A stretch of DNA of 64,000 bases from SAR86 cluster bacterium SAR86B (GTDB lineage Bacteria; Pseudomonadota; Gammaproteobacteria; Magnimaribacterales; Magnimaribacteraceae), in assembly GCA_905182235.1 (NCBI GenBank), contig CAJJAM010000030.1, positions 51,023 through 115,022 on the forward strand, read 5' to 3'. Each line of letters starts with the position of its first letter. The first letter of the stretch is position 1. Below the pieces are notes generated by a model, which was given only the letters and a program-made list of their open reading frames with translations, had not been told where the DNA came from and did no database searches. The translations under genes were made by a program, and so were the position numbers. Shown here one piece after another: positions 45,090 to 54,032 of the stretch.

Positions 45090-45419
45090 ATGAAAAAAGA
45101 TATTATTCTTGAAATTTCTGCAATCTTAGAAAAAAGAAAAGGTTCTTTAGCAGATTCTTCATACACAAAGTCCCTATTTGATAAAGGGCTTGCAGAAATA
45201 CTTTCAAAGGTTTCTGAAGAATCAAATGAATTGATTGAAGCCGCAGAATCTAATGATGAAAACAAGAAAAAGAAATTGATTCATGAAACTGCCGATCTGT
45301 GGTTTCATACAATGGTATTGCTGTCTTATGAAGGCATCAGTGCTGAAGAAGTGCTAAATGAATTAGAAAAAAGATTTGGCACATCAGGCTTGGATGAGAA
45401 AGCTTCAAGAACAGATTAG
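45090..45419 (+). CDS. hisE: Phosphoribosyl-ATP pyrophosphatase
   Basis: A 109-residue MazG-like pyrophosphatase, second step of histidine synthesis. Visible: SYTKSLFDKGLAEILSKVSEESNELIEAA near 26-54, with EExxE metal-binding acids, and HETADLWFHTMVLL near 66-79. The upstream in-frame codon at 45051 lies inside ubiB, so ATG 45090 is the start. In Pseudomonas hisI precedes hisE at this place; hisI is not here. tatA follows after 16 bases. Confidence 0.93.
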   Translation: MKKDIILEISAILEKRKGSLADSSYTKSLFDKGLAEILSKVSEESNELIEAAESNDENKKKKLIHETADLWFHTMVLLSYEGISAEEVLNELEKRFGTSGLDEKASRTD

Positions 45420-45435
45420 TTAAGGAGAAATTATT

Positions 45436-45612
45436 ATGGGTTTTGGTGGAATTAGCATATGGCAAATATTAATAATATTGGTGATTGTTCTTGTTATCTT
45501 TGGAGGAACTAAAAGATTAAAAAACTTAGGTTCTGACCTTGGGAACGCTCTCAAAGGTTTTAAAAAAGCCATTGATGATGACGATAAAAAAGAAGATTCA
45601 GACAACAAATAA
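45436..45612 (+). CDS. tatA: Sec-independent translocase subunit TatA
   Basis: A 58-residue protein from ATG 45436 to TAA 45610-45612. One membrane helix ([18 protein letters not shown], residues 6-23), then the [24 protein letters not shown] hinge and amphipathic helix, ending in a short acidic tail. It forms the variable-size pore of the twin-arginine pathway. AAGGAG precedes it at 45422-45427. Short for TatA (usually 70-90), but all core features are present. Confidence 0.94.
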   Translation: MGFGGISIWQILIILVIVLVIFGGTKRLKNLGSDLGNALKGFKKAIDDDDKKEDSDNK

Positions 45613-45630
45613 TCGCTCTATTTTCTTCAC

Positions 45631-45879
45631 ATGTTTGACATAGGGCTTCTTGAATTATTCTTAGTTTTGGTGATCGGTCTTGTGGTCTTAGGACCTGAAA
45701 GACTTCCAGAGGTCATAAAATCTGTTACCAGATCGATAGAATGGATCAAAAGAACCGTCACATCTACAAAAGAAGAAATATCCAAAAACATAGGCCTGGA
45801 TGAAATTTATCAAGACCTTCGTAACGAAGAGATCTTAAAAAAATCTGAAACTGATGTTCATCAAAATAAAGAAGATTAG
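45631..45879 (+). CDS. tatB: Sec-independent translocase subunit TatB
   Basis: An 82-residue protein: MFDIGLLELFLVLVIGLVVLGPERLPE is the TatB helix and GPERLP hinge (the Glu in the membrane segment at position 8 distinguishes TatB), followed by an amphipathic helix. The tail is much shorter than in E. coli TatB (171 residues). Receptor with TatC for twin-arginine signal peptides. The gap to tatA is 18 bases and to tatC 9. Confidence 0.93.
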   Translation: MFDIGLLELFLVLVIGLVVLGPERLPEVIKSVTRSIEWIKRTVTSTKEEISKNIGLDEIYQDLRNEEILKKSETDVHQNKED

Positions 45880-45888
45880 GTCTAATTG

Positions 45889-46617
45889 ATGACTCAGAAT
45901 ACAAAACAACAAGATTTTATAGGTCATCTTTCGGAGCTCAGAACAAAGTTATTAAAATCATCAGCTTTTATACTCTTAGCTTTCTTGAGCTTGGTTTACT
46001 TCTCTAACTCAATATATGAATTTGTAGCGGAACCACTTCAAGCTTTCCTGCCAGAAAACTCCTCCATGATAGCTACGGAAGTTGCTTCGCCTTTCCTATC
46101 TCCCTTACGCCTAACATTTTATGTATCTTTACTAATATCAATACCCTATTTGTTGAGTCAGGCTTGGTCATTCATAGCTCCGGGTATGTATAAAAACGAA
46201 AAGATACTTTCTTCAATAGTTATTGCTTCAAGCATCTTGCTCTTTTACTTGGGCACTTTATTTGCTTACTTTATTGTTTTCCCATTGGTATTTGGGTTCT
46301 TTACAAGCACGGCCCCAGAAGGGGTGATGGTCATGACAGACATTGGTAAATATTTAGATTTTGTTCTAACAATGATCTTTGCTTTCTCTTTTTGTTTTGA
46401 AATACCCATCTTAATTTTCCTGTTGATATGGTCAGAAATTACAACAGTTGAAAGTGTCGCTAAAAAAAGACCCTACATAATTATTTTGTGTTTCGTCGTA
46501 GCAATGTTTTTGACTCCACCTGATGTTTTGTCTCAAACCTTGCTGGCTATACCGAGTTGGCTTTTATTTGAGTTGGGCCTTCTGATGGCCAGGCTAACCA
46601 AAAAAAATAAACCCTAA
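45889..46617 (+). CDS. tatC: Sec-independent translocase subunit TatC
   Basis: A 242-residue inner-membrane protein with six predicted helices. Start QDFIGHLSELRTKLLKSS is the TatC signature; LSQAWSFIAPGMYKNEK near 87-103 and FCFEIPILIFLLIW near 168-181 are further family markers, the Glu in the latter being the conserved one. Start chosen at ATG 45889, one codon after an in-frame TTG at 45886. Its stop shares bases with the dtd stop (CTAA at 46614-46617). Confidence 0.95.
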   Translation: MTQNTKQQDFIGHLSELRTKLLKSSAFILLAFLSLVYFSNSIYEFVAEPLQAFLPENSSMIATEVASPFLSPLRLTFYVSLLISIPYLLSQAWSFIAPGMYKNEKILSSIVIASSILLFYLGTLFAYFIVFPLVFGFFTSTAPEGVMVMTDIGKYLDFVLTMIFAFSFCFEIPILIFLLIWSEITTVESVAKKRPYIIILCFVVAMFLTPPDVLSQTLLAIPSWLLFELGLLMARLTKKNKP

Positions 46618-47051
46618 GAATTGAATAAAAAAGTAATAGGCCCTTCATTTACCAATCCAATAGACATCTCAGCTCCAAAAATACCTTTCTTGACCTTAGG
46701 GTATTCTTGAAGAAGGTGATCGTTAAATTCTTTAAATAAAATTAGCCCTTCTTCGTGACTTGCAGCTTGCGAAAAGCTTGGCTTAAGACCTTTTTTGGTA
46801 CTTACAGACAAAGTAACTTGAGGAACAAGTAAAATTTCTGAGTTAGTTTCAATAATACTCAAATTGATCTTGCCATTCTTATCAGAAAAAATTTTATAGT
46901 TGAGAAGCTTTTTACTAAGCCTCTTTATTTCCTCGAAAGAGTCTTTTGGATCAAATCCAACAAAAACAAGGGCTCCTTTCTTTATAGAGGCTGATACTTT
47001 GCCATCTATTTCGACCGATGCTTGTGATACTCTTTGTAGTAGGATCTTCAA
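46614..47051 (-). CDS. dtd: D-aminoacyl-tRNA deacylase
   Basis: A 145-residue proofreader that frees D-amino acids (and glycine) from tRNA. It starts KILLQRVSQASVEIDG, and the cross-subunit motif NEGPITF near 137-143 corresponds to the conserved NxGPVT. The other motif, normally SQFTL, reads PQVTL near 77-81, so Ser is Pro and Phe is Val. Length is normal. The fba gene lies 13 bases upstream on the same strand, so dtd may be last in the tkt-pgk-fba operon. Confidence 0.9.
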   Translation of the reverse strand: MKILLQRVSQASVEIDGKVSASIKKGALVFVGFDPKDSFEEIKRLSKKLLNYKIFSDKNGKINLSIIETNSEILLVPQVTLSVSTKKGLKPSFSQAASHEEGLILFKEFNDHLLQEYPKVKKGIFGAEMSIGLVNEGPITFLFNS

Positions 47052-47064
47052 CTAGTCCAGGGAG

Positions 47065-48078
47065 CTACTTCTCAAGAGATTCGCTCCATTCTCCTCTTGC
47101 TGCCAACTTATTCATCAAGGCTCTGTGGGATAAAGCTGCTTGAGCTGCAGGTTTGTTTTCTTCTTTTCCTAACCATGCCTTTAGAGCCGGTTGTTGCAAT
47201 GCCCTTCCATAGGAGAAACTTAGCTTCCAATCAAAACCGCCTATCTTATTCATGGCATCCAAGTGTGCCGTTGAAGAAAGATCCGACTGGCCTCCCGATA
47301 AAAAAGTTATACCAGGTAAATCAGAAGGGACCTCTGATTTAAGGCATTCTAGCGTTTTTTCTGCCACTTCATCGATACTTGCTTGATTTGCAGATAAGGA
47401 TCCAGAGGTGACCATGTTTGGCTTCAATATAGTGCCTGCTAAATTAACTTGATTCTTTTCTAAACTGTTGAACAAAGCATTCAGGCATCTTTTTGATGCG
47501 TCCATACATTGATCAATCGTATGATCTCCTTCCATTAACACTTCTGGCTCTACCACAGGAACCATGTTGCTTTGCTGAACAACCTTAGCGTAATCTGCTA
47601 AAGCCTGCATATTTTCTTCTATGCTTTGATCCGAAGGCATTCCGTCACCTATTTTTATTACCGCTCTCCACTTGGTAAATTTTGCTCCTAAACCAAAATA
47701 CTCATCGCATCTATGTCCCAAGCCTTCCAATCCTTGGGTTAAAGTTTCTTCTGGATGACCATCAAGAGGCTGGAGACCTTGGTCTACTTTAATTCCAGGA
47801 AGAGCACCTTGATCAAGAATAAGATTTACTAAAGACACCCCATCCTCAGAACTTTGCCTTAAAGTTTCATCAAATAATATAACCCCCCCTATGTTGCCCT
47901 TCATACCTTCGGATCTAAAAAGCATTTCTCTGTAGTCTCGCCTACTGGTTTCTGTAGATTCCACTCCTATTGAATCAAATCTTTTACCACAAGTCGGGTT
48001 ACTTTCATCAGCAGCCAGGATTCCTTTTCCGTCAGAAACTATATAATTTGCTATTTCTTCTAAAGTATCTAGTGACAT
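47065..48078 (-). CDS. Fructose-bisphosphate aldolase, class I
   Basis: A 337-residue Schiff-base aldolase of the animal/plant-like class I family, cleaving fructose-1,6-bisphosphate. GKGILAADES near 17-26, KWRAVIKI near 136-143, VEPEVLMEG with both catalytic Glu near 176-184, and the Schiff-base Lys219 in ILKPNMVTSG are all present, and FLSGGQSD near 257 is the phosphate-binding stretch. Most gammaproteobacteria place a class II (zinc) aldolase beside pgk. Here the class I enzyme follows pgk by 25 bases on the same strand. Confidence 0.93.
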   Translation of the reverse strand: MSLDTLEEIANYIVSDGKGILAADESNPTCGKRFDSIGVESTETSRRDYREMLFRSEGMKGNIGGVILFDETLRQSSEDGVSLVNLILDQGALPGIKVDQGLQPLDGHPEETLTQGLEGLGHRCDEYFGLGAKFTKWRAVIKIGDGMPSDQSIEENMQALADYAKVVQQSNMVPVVEPEVLMEGDHTIDQCMDASKRCLNALFNSLEKNQVNLAGTILKPNMVTSGSLSANQASIDEVAEKTLECLKSEVPSDLPGITFLSGGQSDLSSTAHLDAMNKIGGFDWKLSFSYGRALQQPALKAWLGKEENKPAAQAALSHRALMNKLAARGEWSESLEK

Positions 48079-48103
48079 TTATTTCTCCTAAATTTAATTT
48101 ATC

Positions 48104-49276
48104 CTAAGTCCTGTTATCTTGAGATTCAAGAGCTTTCAATTTCAAAGCTTCTATGGCGGGTAGATGTCTGCCTTCTATAAACTCTAAAAAAGCTCCGCCT
48201 GCAGTAGACATGTAGTCGATGTCATCGAGAACACCAATTTCTTTTGCAGCAGCAATTGTATCTCCACCTCCACCAACAGAAAAAGCCTCTGAATTAACAA
48301 TCATTTTTGCCACACAAGAGGTGCCATGAATAAATTGTTGCTTTTCAAATAGCCCAACTGGACCGTTCCATAAAATTACTTTTGCATCTGCAAGAATAGA
48401 CTTTACTGCCTCAAAACTTTCTGGGGCTATATCAAATATTGAGTCTGATGACTCAATAGAACCTACATCCACTACTCTCCCTTGTTCGTCTGATGAGTTA
48501 GCAACGACAACTTTTTTAGGCAATATAACTCCTTCTTTGTTTGCCAGCTCCAATGCTTGTTTTAGCATGTCCTTCTCACATAGCGATGAACCCACTTCAA
48601 AACCTTGAGCTGCAAGACAGGTATTGGCGATCCCTCCACCTAAAATTACATAATCCATTTTGTCAGAGAGAGAATTGATTAAATCTAATTTGGTTGAAAT
48701 TTTTGCGCCTCCAAGAACGGCTACGGAAGGTCTACTTTCATTTTGATTTAACTTTTCCAATGATTCAAGTTCTTCTTTTAGTAATAAGCCAGCACAGGCT
48801 TCTTTGGCAAAAGAGATAACTCCAGTTGTCGAAGCATGCCTCCGATGGGAGGTTGCAAAGGCATCCATCACAAAAATGTCACACATTTCAGCAAGTCTTC
48901 TTGAAAGTGAAGGGTCATTAGATTTTTCCCCTCTCAGAAACCTTACATTTTCTAACATGTTTAAGTTACCAGAGTCTGGCTCCGACCACTCTTCTATTGA
49001 ATCTATTAAATTAACTTCTCGACCTAAAAGCTCTCCTAGTTTTTGCGCAACAGGGTATAAAGAAAATTTAACTTGTATAACCCCATTTTCTTCCGGTCTT
49101 CCTAAATGACTTAAAACAGTTAATTTTCCATTATTTTCTAAGATGTGCCTGATCGTAGGCAAAGACCTTAAGATCCTTTCATCATCAGAGACCATGAAGT
49201 CTTGAATAGGTGTATTTAGATCTACACGCAATAAAACTCTTTTATTAGATAAGTCTAAATCTAAAAGAGTATTCAT
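48104..49276 (-). CDS. pgk: Phosphoglycerate kinase
   Basis: A 390-residue glycolytic kinase. N-terminal VLLRVDLNTPIQD near 14-26, the LSHLGRP loop near 56-62, GGAKISTKLDL near 190-200 and the C-terminal nucleotide loop GGGDTIAAAKEIG near 347-359 are family signatures. Length fits. Downstream of tkt by 5 bases; gapA, which usually lies between them in gammaproteobacteria, is absent. Confidence 0.96.
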   Translation of the reverse strand: MNTLLDLDLSNKRVLLRVDLNTPIQDFMVSDDERILRSLPTIRHILENNGKLTVLSHLGRPEENGVIQVKFSLYPVAQKLGELLGREVNLIDSIEEWSEPDSGNLNMLENVRFLRGEKSNDPSLSRRLAEMCDIFVMDAFATSHRRHASTTGVISFAKEACAGLLLKEELESLEKLNQNESRPSVAVLGGAKISTKLDLINSLSDKMDYVILGGGIANTCLAAQGFEVGSSLCEKDMLKQALELANKEGVILPKKVVVANSSDEQGRVVDVGSIESSDSIFDIAPESFEAVKSILADAKVILWNGPVGLFEKQQFIHGTSCVAKMIVNSEAFSVGGGGDTIAAAKEIGVLDDIDYMSTAGGAFLEFIEGRHLPAIEALKLKALESQDNRT

Positions 49277-49281
49277 TTGTC

Positions 49282-51285
49282 TTAAATCTTTAAGTATTCT
49301 TCTAGAGAGGCTACTATTTTTTCTTTAGTGAAACCAAAATGATCAGCCAGCACATTCCCAGGAGCAGATTCACCAAAAGAATCCATGCCGATGACCTTGC
49401 CATTCAGTCCTACGTATTTTCTCCACCAATCTTCGTGAGATGCTTCAACTGCAACCCTAGAGGAACCTATTCCTAAAATACTTTTAATATAGTCTTTGCC
49501 TTGTGAATCAAACCTTTCAGTGCAAGGTATGGAAACAACTCTAACGCCCACTCTATCTTCAATTTCTTTTGCTGCTTCTAGAGTCGCTGCAAGTTCTGAC
49601 CCCGTAGACATCAAGACAAGCTTTGGTTCACCAGGCGATTCGTAAACAATATACCCGCCTTTATCTATCAAATTTAATTGGCCTGCTTCTCTATTTATTG
49701 TTGGTAAGTTCTGTCTTGATAAAATCAAAGCCGTGGGTTGAGTCTTATTTTGTATTGCTGCTTTCCAGGCAAATGCTGTCTCCACGGCATCGCAAGGTCT
49801 CCAAGTCTCTATATTAGGTGTAGTTCTTAGGCTGGTTAAATGTTCCACAGGTTGATGCGTTGGCCCATCTTCTCCAACTCCGATTGAGTCATGTGAATAA
49901 ACCAATACTGTTGGAATCTCCATTAGAGCTGCCATTCTTACTGCATTCCTGGCGTAATCTAAGAAAGTTAAGAATGTTCCGCTGTAGGGCCTGGTTCCGC
50001 CATGCAAAACCATTCCATTCATAATTCCTGTCATGGCAAATTCTCTAACCCCATAGTTCAAATAGTTTCCACTGAAATCATCTTTTGTTATATCAACGGT
50101 GCCCGACCAATTGGTATTATTTGAACCTGTTAGGTCTGCCGAACCTCCAATTAGCTCAGGCATCAACGGTCCAAGAACATTTATCACCATTTCAGATGAC
50201 TTTCTTGTTGCTAAGGTGAGTTTTTCTTGCTGCATCTTGTGCGCAAAATCCAATAAAGCTTCTTCAAGACCATTTGGATCATCCATGGACATACATCTTG
50301 TGTATTCTTCAGCTAATTCAGGAAAATTAGAGGCGTACTCTGAGAACAGGTTGTTCCAATTACCTTCTAGTTCATTCCCTTTTTTGTGAAAATTCCAAGC
50401 TTCATATACATCTTCAGGAATTTCAAAAGGCTCATGAGTCCAACAAAGTTCTTCTCGTATATTTTTTATTTCTTCTTCTCCGAAAGCAGCTCCATGTGAA
50501 GAAGAAGTCCCTGCTTTATTTGGCGAACCCTTTCCTATAATAGTTTTGCAACAAATTATAGTCGGCTTCGAGCTATCTGCTTTAGCTTCTTTAATTGCAG
50601 CGCTTATTTGCTCTGGATCATGACCATCAACATTTGCTATTGCTTGCCATCCGTATGATTTAAATCTCGCCGGTACGTCTTCTGTAAACCAGCCTTTAAC
50701 GGGCCCATCAATTGAAATTCCGTTATCGTCATAAATAACCACAAGCTTACCTAAACCTAAAGTTCCTGCCAGAGAGCAAGCTTCATGAGAGATTCCTTCC
50801 ATAAGGCAACCGTCCCCAGTAAAAGCGTAAGTCATGTGATCAACGACGTTATATCCTTCACGATTGAAACGCTCTGAAAGCAACTTTTCTGAAATTGCCA
50901 TACCTACTGCATTAGATATTCCTTGTCCTAAAGGGCCGGTGGTTGTTTCAACTCCAGGAGTTATTCCATATTCAGGATGACCGGGTGTCTTAGAGCCCAA
51001 TTGCCTAAAGTTTTTTATTTCATCTATTGATAAATCATACCCCGTCAAATGCAGAAGTCCGTAGAGAAGCATTGAACCATGGCCATTGGATAAAACAAAT
51101 CTATCTCTATTAGACCATTCTGGGTTGAGGGGGTTATGTTTTAAGTTATTTCTCCATAAGACTTCTGCGATATCAGCCATTCCCATGGGCATTCCTGGAT
51201 GTCCTGATTTAGCAGCTTCTACTGCATCCATTGCTAAAACTCTCAGGGCATTTGCTAACTGAATTGAGGTGGTGTCGTTTATCAT
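49282..51285 (-). CDS. tkt: Transketolase
   Basis: A 667-residue thiamine-diphosphate enzyme moving two-carbon units between sugar phosphates. Signatures are LAMDAVEAAKSGHPGMPMG near 12-30, the ThDP motif GDGCLMEGISHEACSLAG near 154-171 with the DDN end near 186, GEDGPTHQPVEHL near 470-482 and TRPYSGTF. Length matches the bacterial enzyme (about 665). First gene of the tkt-pgk-fba operon; it diverges from metK across 143 bases. Confidence 0.97.
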   Translation of the reverse strand: MINDTTSIQLANALRVLAMDAVEAAKSGHPGMPMGMADIAEVLWRNNLKHNPLNPEWSNRDRFVLSNGHGSMLLYGLLHLTGYDLSIDEIKNFRQLGSKTPGHPEYGITPGVETTTGPLGQGISNAVGMAISEKLLSERFNREGYNVVDHMTYAFTGDGCLMEGISHEACSLAGTLGLGKLVVIYDDNGISIDGPVKGWFTEDVPARFKSYGWQAIANVDGHDPEQISAAIKEAKADSSKPTIICCKTIIGKGSPNKAGTSSSHGAAFGEEEIKNIREELCWTHEPFEIPEDVYEAWNFHKKGNELEGNWNNLFSEYASNFPELAEEYTRCMSMDDPNGLEEALLDFAHKMQQEKLTLATRKSSEMVINVLGPLMPELIGGSADLTGSNNTNWSGTVDITKDDFSGNYLNYGVREFAMTGIMNGMVLHGGTRPYSGTFLTFLDYARNAVRMAALMEIPTVLVYSHDSIGVGEDGPTHQPVEHLTSLRTTPNIETWRPCDAVETAFAWKAAIQNKTQPTALILSRQNLPTINREAGQLNLIDKGGYIVYESPGEPKLVLMSTGSELAATLEAAKEIEDRVGVRVVSIPCTERFDSQGKDYIKSILGIGSSRVAVEASHEDWWRKYVGLNGKVIGMDSFGESAPGNVLADHFGFTKEKIVASLEEYLKI

Positions 51286-51398
51286 GATGAAATAGCCCTA
51301 TTTAGGATTAAAGAGTCATTTTCGCTGATAAGAAAATCTCTGTATATAGGTTAAATCAGTAAATGTGAAAAATTAACAAAAAAAACCCTTAAAAAGGT

Positions 51399-51404
51399 TA
51401 GAAT
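51399..51404 (+). promoter_or_regulatory. Putative -10 element for metK-ahcY-metF
   Basis: TAGAAT lies 24 bases before the metK ATG in the 143-base gap shared with tkt. The best -35-like hexamer, TTAACA at 51373-51378, gives a 20-base spacer, which is too long for a typical promoter, so only the -10 is proposed. I saw no SAM or SAH riboswitch fold in this gap. Confidence 0.35.
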
Positions 51405-51428
51405 GCGCTCCTTTTTAGAGGGAAAACT

Positions 51429-52586
51429 ATGTCTGAATATAAAATATTTACTTCTGAATCAGTATCAGAAGGACATCCGGATAAAATGGCAGATCAAATC
51501 TCTGATGCTGTCCTAGATGCAATGCTAAAAGATGACCCTGAATCAAGAGTGGCTTGTGAAACGCTTATTAAAGACAATTTAGTGGTTCTTGCCGGAGAAA
51601 TTACAAGCGCATCAACTCCTGATCTAGAAGCCATAACAAGAAAAGTCATCACTGATATTGGTTATGATGACATAGCAACTGGAACGGATGGGGCAACGTG
51701 CGAAGTTATGAACGCTATTGGTAAGCAATCTCAAGATATTGCACAAGGAGTTAATGAAGGCGAAGGTGAAGACCTTAACCAAGGAGCAGGAGATCAGGGA
51801 TTAATGTTTGGCTATGCCACAAATGAAACGGAAGTTTTAATGCCGGCGCCTATAACTTACTCACACAGATTGGTTGAACAACAAGCATTTATTAGAAAAT
51901 CTGGAAAGCTTAAGTGGTTAAGACCCGATGCTAAAAGCCAGGTAAGTTTTGTTTATGGGGAAGACGGAAAGCCAGAATCTATTTCTGCGGTAGTTTTATC
52001 AACCCAACACGACCCGGACGTTTCTCAAGAAGATTTAAAAGAAGGTGTTATGGAAGAAATAGTTAAGCCTATATTGCCTTCTAATTGGCTTAATGCAGAT
52101 ACAAAATATTTTATAAACCCAACCGGAAAATTTGTTATCGGCGGTCCGGCTGGAGATTGTGGTTTAACGGGAAGAAAAATTATTGTTGATACTTATGGTG
52201 GCATGGCAAGACATGGTGGCGGTGCATTCTCAGGTAAAGACCCTTCTAAAGTAGATCGCTCAGCTGCTTACGCAGGTAGATATGTGGCAAAAAATATTGT
52301 TGCAGCGGGTCTGGCCGATAAATGTGAAATACAAGTTTCATACGCCATTGGAGTTGCTGAGCCAACATCGATCAGTGTGAATACCTTTGGTACATCAACA
52401 ATTTCAGAAGAAAAAATTGCCGATTTAATAAGAGAGCATTTTGATCTCAGGCCAAGACAGCTAATTAACATGTTGGATTTAAAGAGGCCTATTTATCAAG
52501 CAACGGCAGCTTATGGTCACTTTGGAAGAGAAGAAGATGCTTTTACTTGGGAAAAAACAGATAAAGTTGATGCCCTTACGTCATAA
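51429..52586 (+). CDS. metK: S-adenosylmethionine synthetase
   Basis: A 385-residue enzyme making SAM from methionine and ATP. Family signatures: [21 protein letters not shown] near 6-26, [16 protein letters not shown] near 117-132, and [23 protein letters not shown] near 258-280. Length fits the bacterial enzyme (about 384). It heads a three-gene methyl-cycle operon with ahcY and metF, separated by 28 and 11 bases. Confidence 0.97.
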   Translation: MSEYKIFTSESVSEGHPDKMADQISDAVLDAMLKDDPESRVACETLIKDNLVVLAGEITSASTPDLEAITRKVITDIGYDDIATGTDGATCEVMNAIGKQSQDIAQGVNEGEGEDLNQGAGDQGLMFGYATNETEVLMPAPITYSHRLVEQQAFIRKSGKLKWLRPDAKSQVSFVYGEDGKPESISAVVLSTQHDPDVSQEDLKEGVMEEIVKPILPSNWLNADTKYFINPTGKFVIGGPAGDCGLTGRKIIVDTYGGMARHGGGAFSGKDPSKVDRSAAYAGRYVAKNIVAAGLADKCEIQVSYAIGVAEPTSISVNTFGTSTISEEKIADLIREHFDLRPRQLINMLDLKRPIYQATAAYGHFGREEDAFTWEKTDKVDALTS

Positions 52587-52614
52587 AATATAAATTTAAA
52601 TAAAATAGAAAAAA

Positions 52615-54021
52615 ATGGAAATAACAAATAATCAAGACTATAAAGTAGTTGATATGTCTCTAGCAGAATGGGGAAGAAAAGAAATTGTAATAGCTCAATC
52701 TGAGATGCCTGCTTTAATGAAGCTAAGAGAACGTTATGCCGATGAACAGCCTTTAAAAGGAGCCAAGGTCCTAGGCTGTATACACATGACCATTCAAACT
52801 GCTGTGCTCATCGAAACTTTAATTTCGCTTGGAGCAGAAGTGAGATGGTCCGGCTGTAATATATTTTCTACTCAAGATCATGCCGCAGCCGCTATAGCTG
52901 CTGCAGGAATACCTGTATTTGCTTGGAAAGGTCAAACTGATGAGGAATTTGATTGGTGTATCGAGCAAACCATCTTAAAAGACGGCGCACCTTGGGATGC
53001 CAATATGATACTTGACGATGGAGGCGATCTAACAGCGATGGCTCATACTAAATATCCTGAAATATTAGAAAATATCCACGGTATCACTGAAGAAACCACA
53101 ACAGGAGTTGTTAGGCTTCATGAAATGATAGAGTCGAACGAACTTAAAGTGCCTGCTATAAATGTTAATGACTCTGTTACTAAATCAAAAAATGATAATA
53201 AATATGGTACGAGGCACAGCTTAAACGATGGAATTAAAAGAGGAACAGATATGTTTCTGGCTGGGAGAAAAGCTCTTGTTATAGGTTATGGAGATGTGGG
53301 TAAAGGTTCAGCGCAAAGCTTAAAACAAGAAGGAATGATTGTTAGAGTTACAGAAGTGGACCCTATTTGTGCAATGCAAGCGTGCATGGACGGGTATGAA
53401 GTTGTTTCTCCTTACATTGATGGAATTAATAAAAATAGTGAAGAATCTATCAATAAACTACTTCTTGAAGATACGGATCTGGTGGTTACTTCAACGGGTA
53501 ACTACAAAGTTTGTGATAAACATATGCTTAAAGCTCTTAAAAAAGGAGCAGTAGTTTGTAATATTGGCCATTTTGATACTGAGATTGACACTGCCTTCAT
53601 GAGAGAGGAATGGGCCTGGGAAGAGGTTAAACCTCAAGTTCATAAAATCTTCAAAGATACCAAAGCGGGAGACAAGCCAGACCTCGAAAGTGATGATTAT
53701 TTAATTTTGCTATCAGAAGGAAGGCTCGTAAACCTCGGCAATGCCACCGGACATCCATCCAGGATAATGGATGGCTCTTTCGCAAACCAGGTACTAGCTC
53801 AGATGTATTTGTATGAAAAGAAATTTGCAAATATTAATGATGAAGAAGTTAAAAAAGATCTCATCAAAATAGAAGTGCTTCCCAAAAAACTAGACGAAGA
53901 AGTCGCTGCTTACATGGTAGAAGGTTTTGGAGGAGTGATGACAAAACTTTCAGACAAGCAAGCAGACTACATAAATGTTCCTACTGAAGGACCATTTAAG
54001 ACCGAGATCTACAAGTACTAA
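52615..54021 (+). CDS. ahcY: Adenosylhomocysteinase (SAH hydrolase)
   Basis: A 468-residue NAD-dependent hydrolase that splits S-adenosylhomocysteine to homocysteine and adenosine. Signatures: [16 protein letters not shown] near 55-70, [15 protein letters not shown] near 82-96, the NAD motif [14 protein letters not shown] near 223-236, and [14 protein letters not shown] near 383-396. It lacks nothing obvious and includes the insert near 350-365 typical of the longer bacterial form. It follows metK, recycling the product of SAM-dependent methylation. This replaces the Pfs/LuxS route of E. coli. Confidence 0.96.
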   Translation: MEITNNQDYKVVDMSLAEWGRKEIVIAQSEMPALMKLRERYADEQPLKGAKVLGCIHMTIQTAVLIETLISLGAEVRWSGCNIFSTQDHAAAAIAAAGIPVFAWKGQTDEEFDWCIEQTILKDGAPWDANMILDDGGDLTAMAHTKYPEILENIHGITEETTTGVVRLHEMIESNELKVPAINVNDSVTKSKNDNKYGTRHSLNDGIKRGTDMFLAGRKALVIGYGDVGKGSAQSLKQEGMIVRVTEVDPICAMQACMDGYEVVSPYIDGINKNSEESINKLLLEDTDLVVTSTGNYKVCDKHMLKALKKGAVVCNIGHFDTEIDTAFMREEWAWEEVKPQVHKIFKDTKAGDKPDLESDDYLILLSEGRLVNLGNATGHPSRIMDGSFANQVLAQMYLYEKKFANINDEEVKKDLIKIEVLPKKLDEEVAAYMVEGFGGVMTKLSDKQADYINVPTEGPFKTEIYKY

Positions 54022-54032
54022 CAGAGAAGATT

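Noticed and set aside
51286-51428. Possible SAM or SAH riboswitch before metK
   Set aside because: The gap has no paired stems of the required size; only a small AACC/GGTT pair near 51385-51398. I called only a -10 element.
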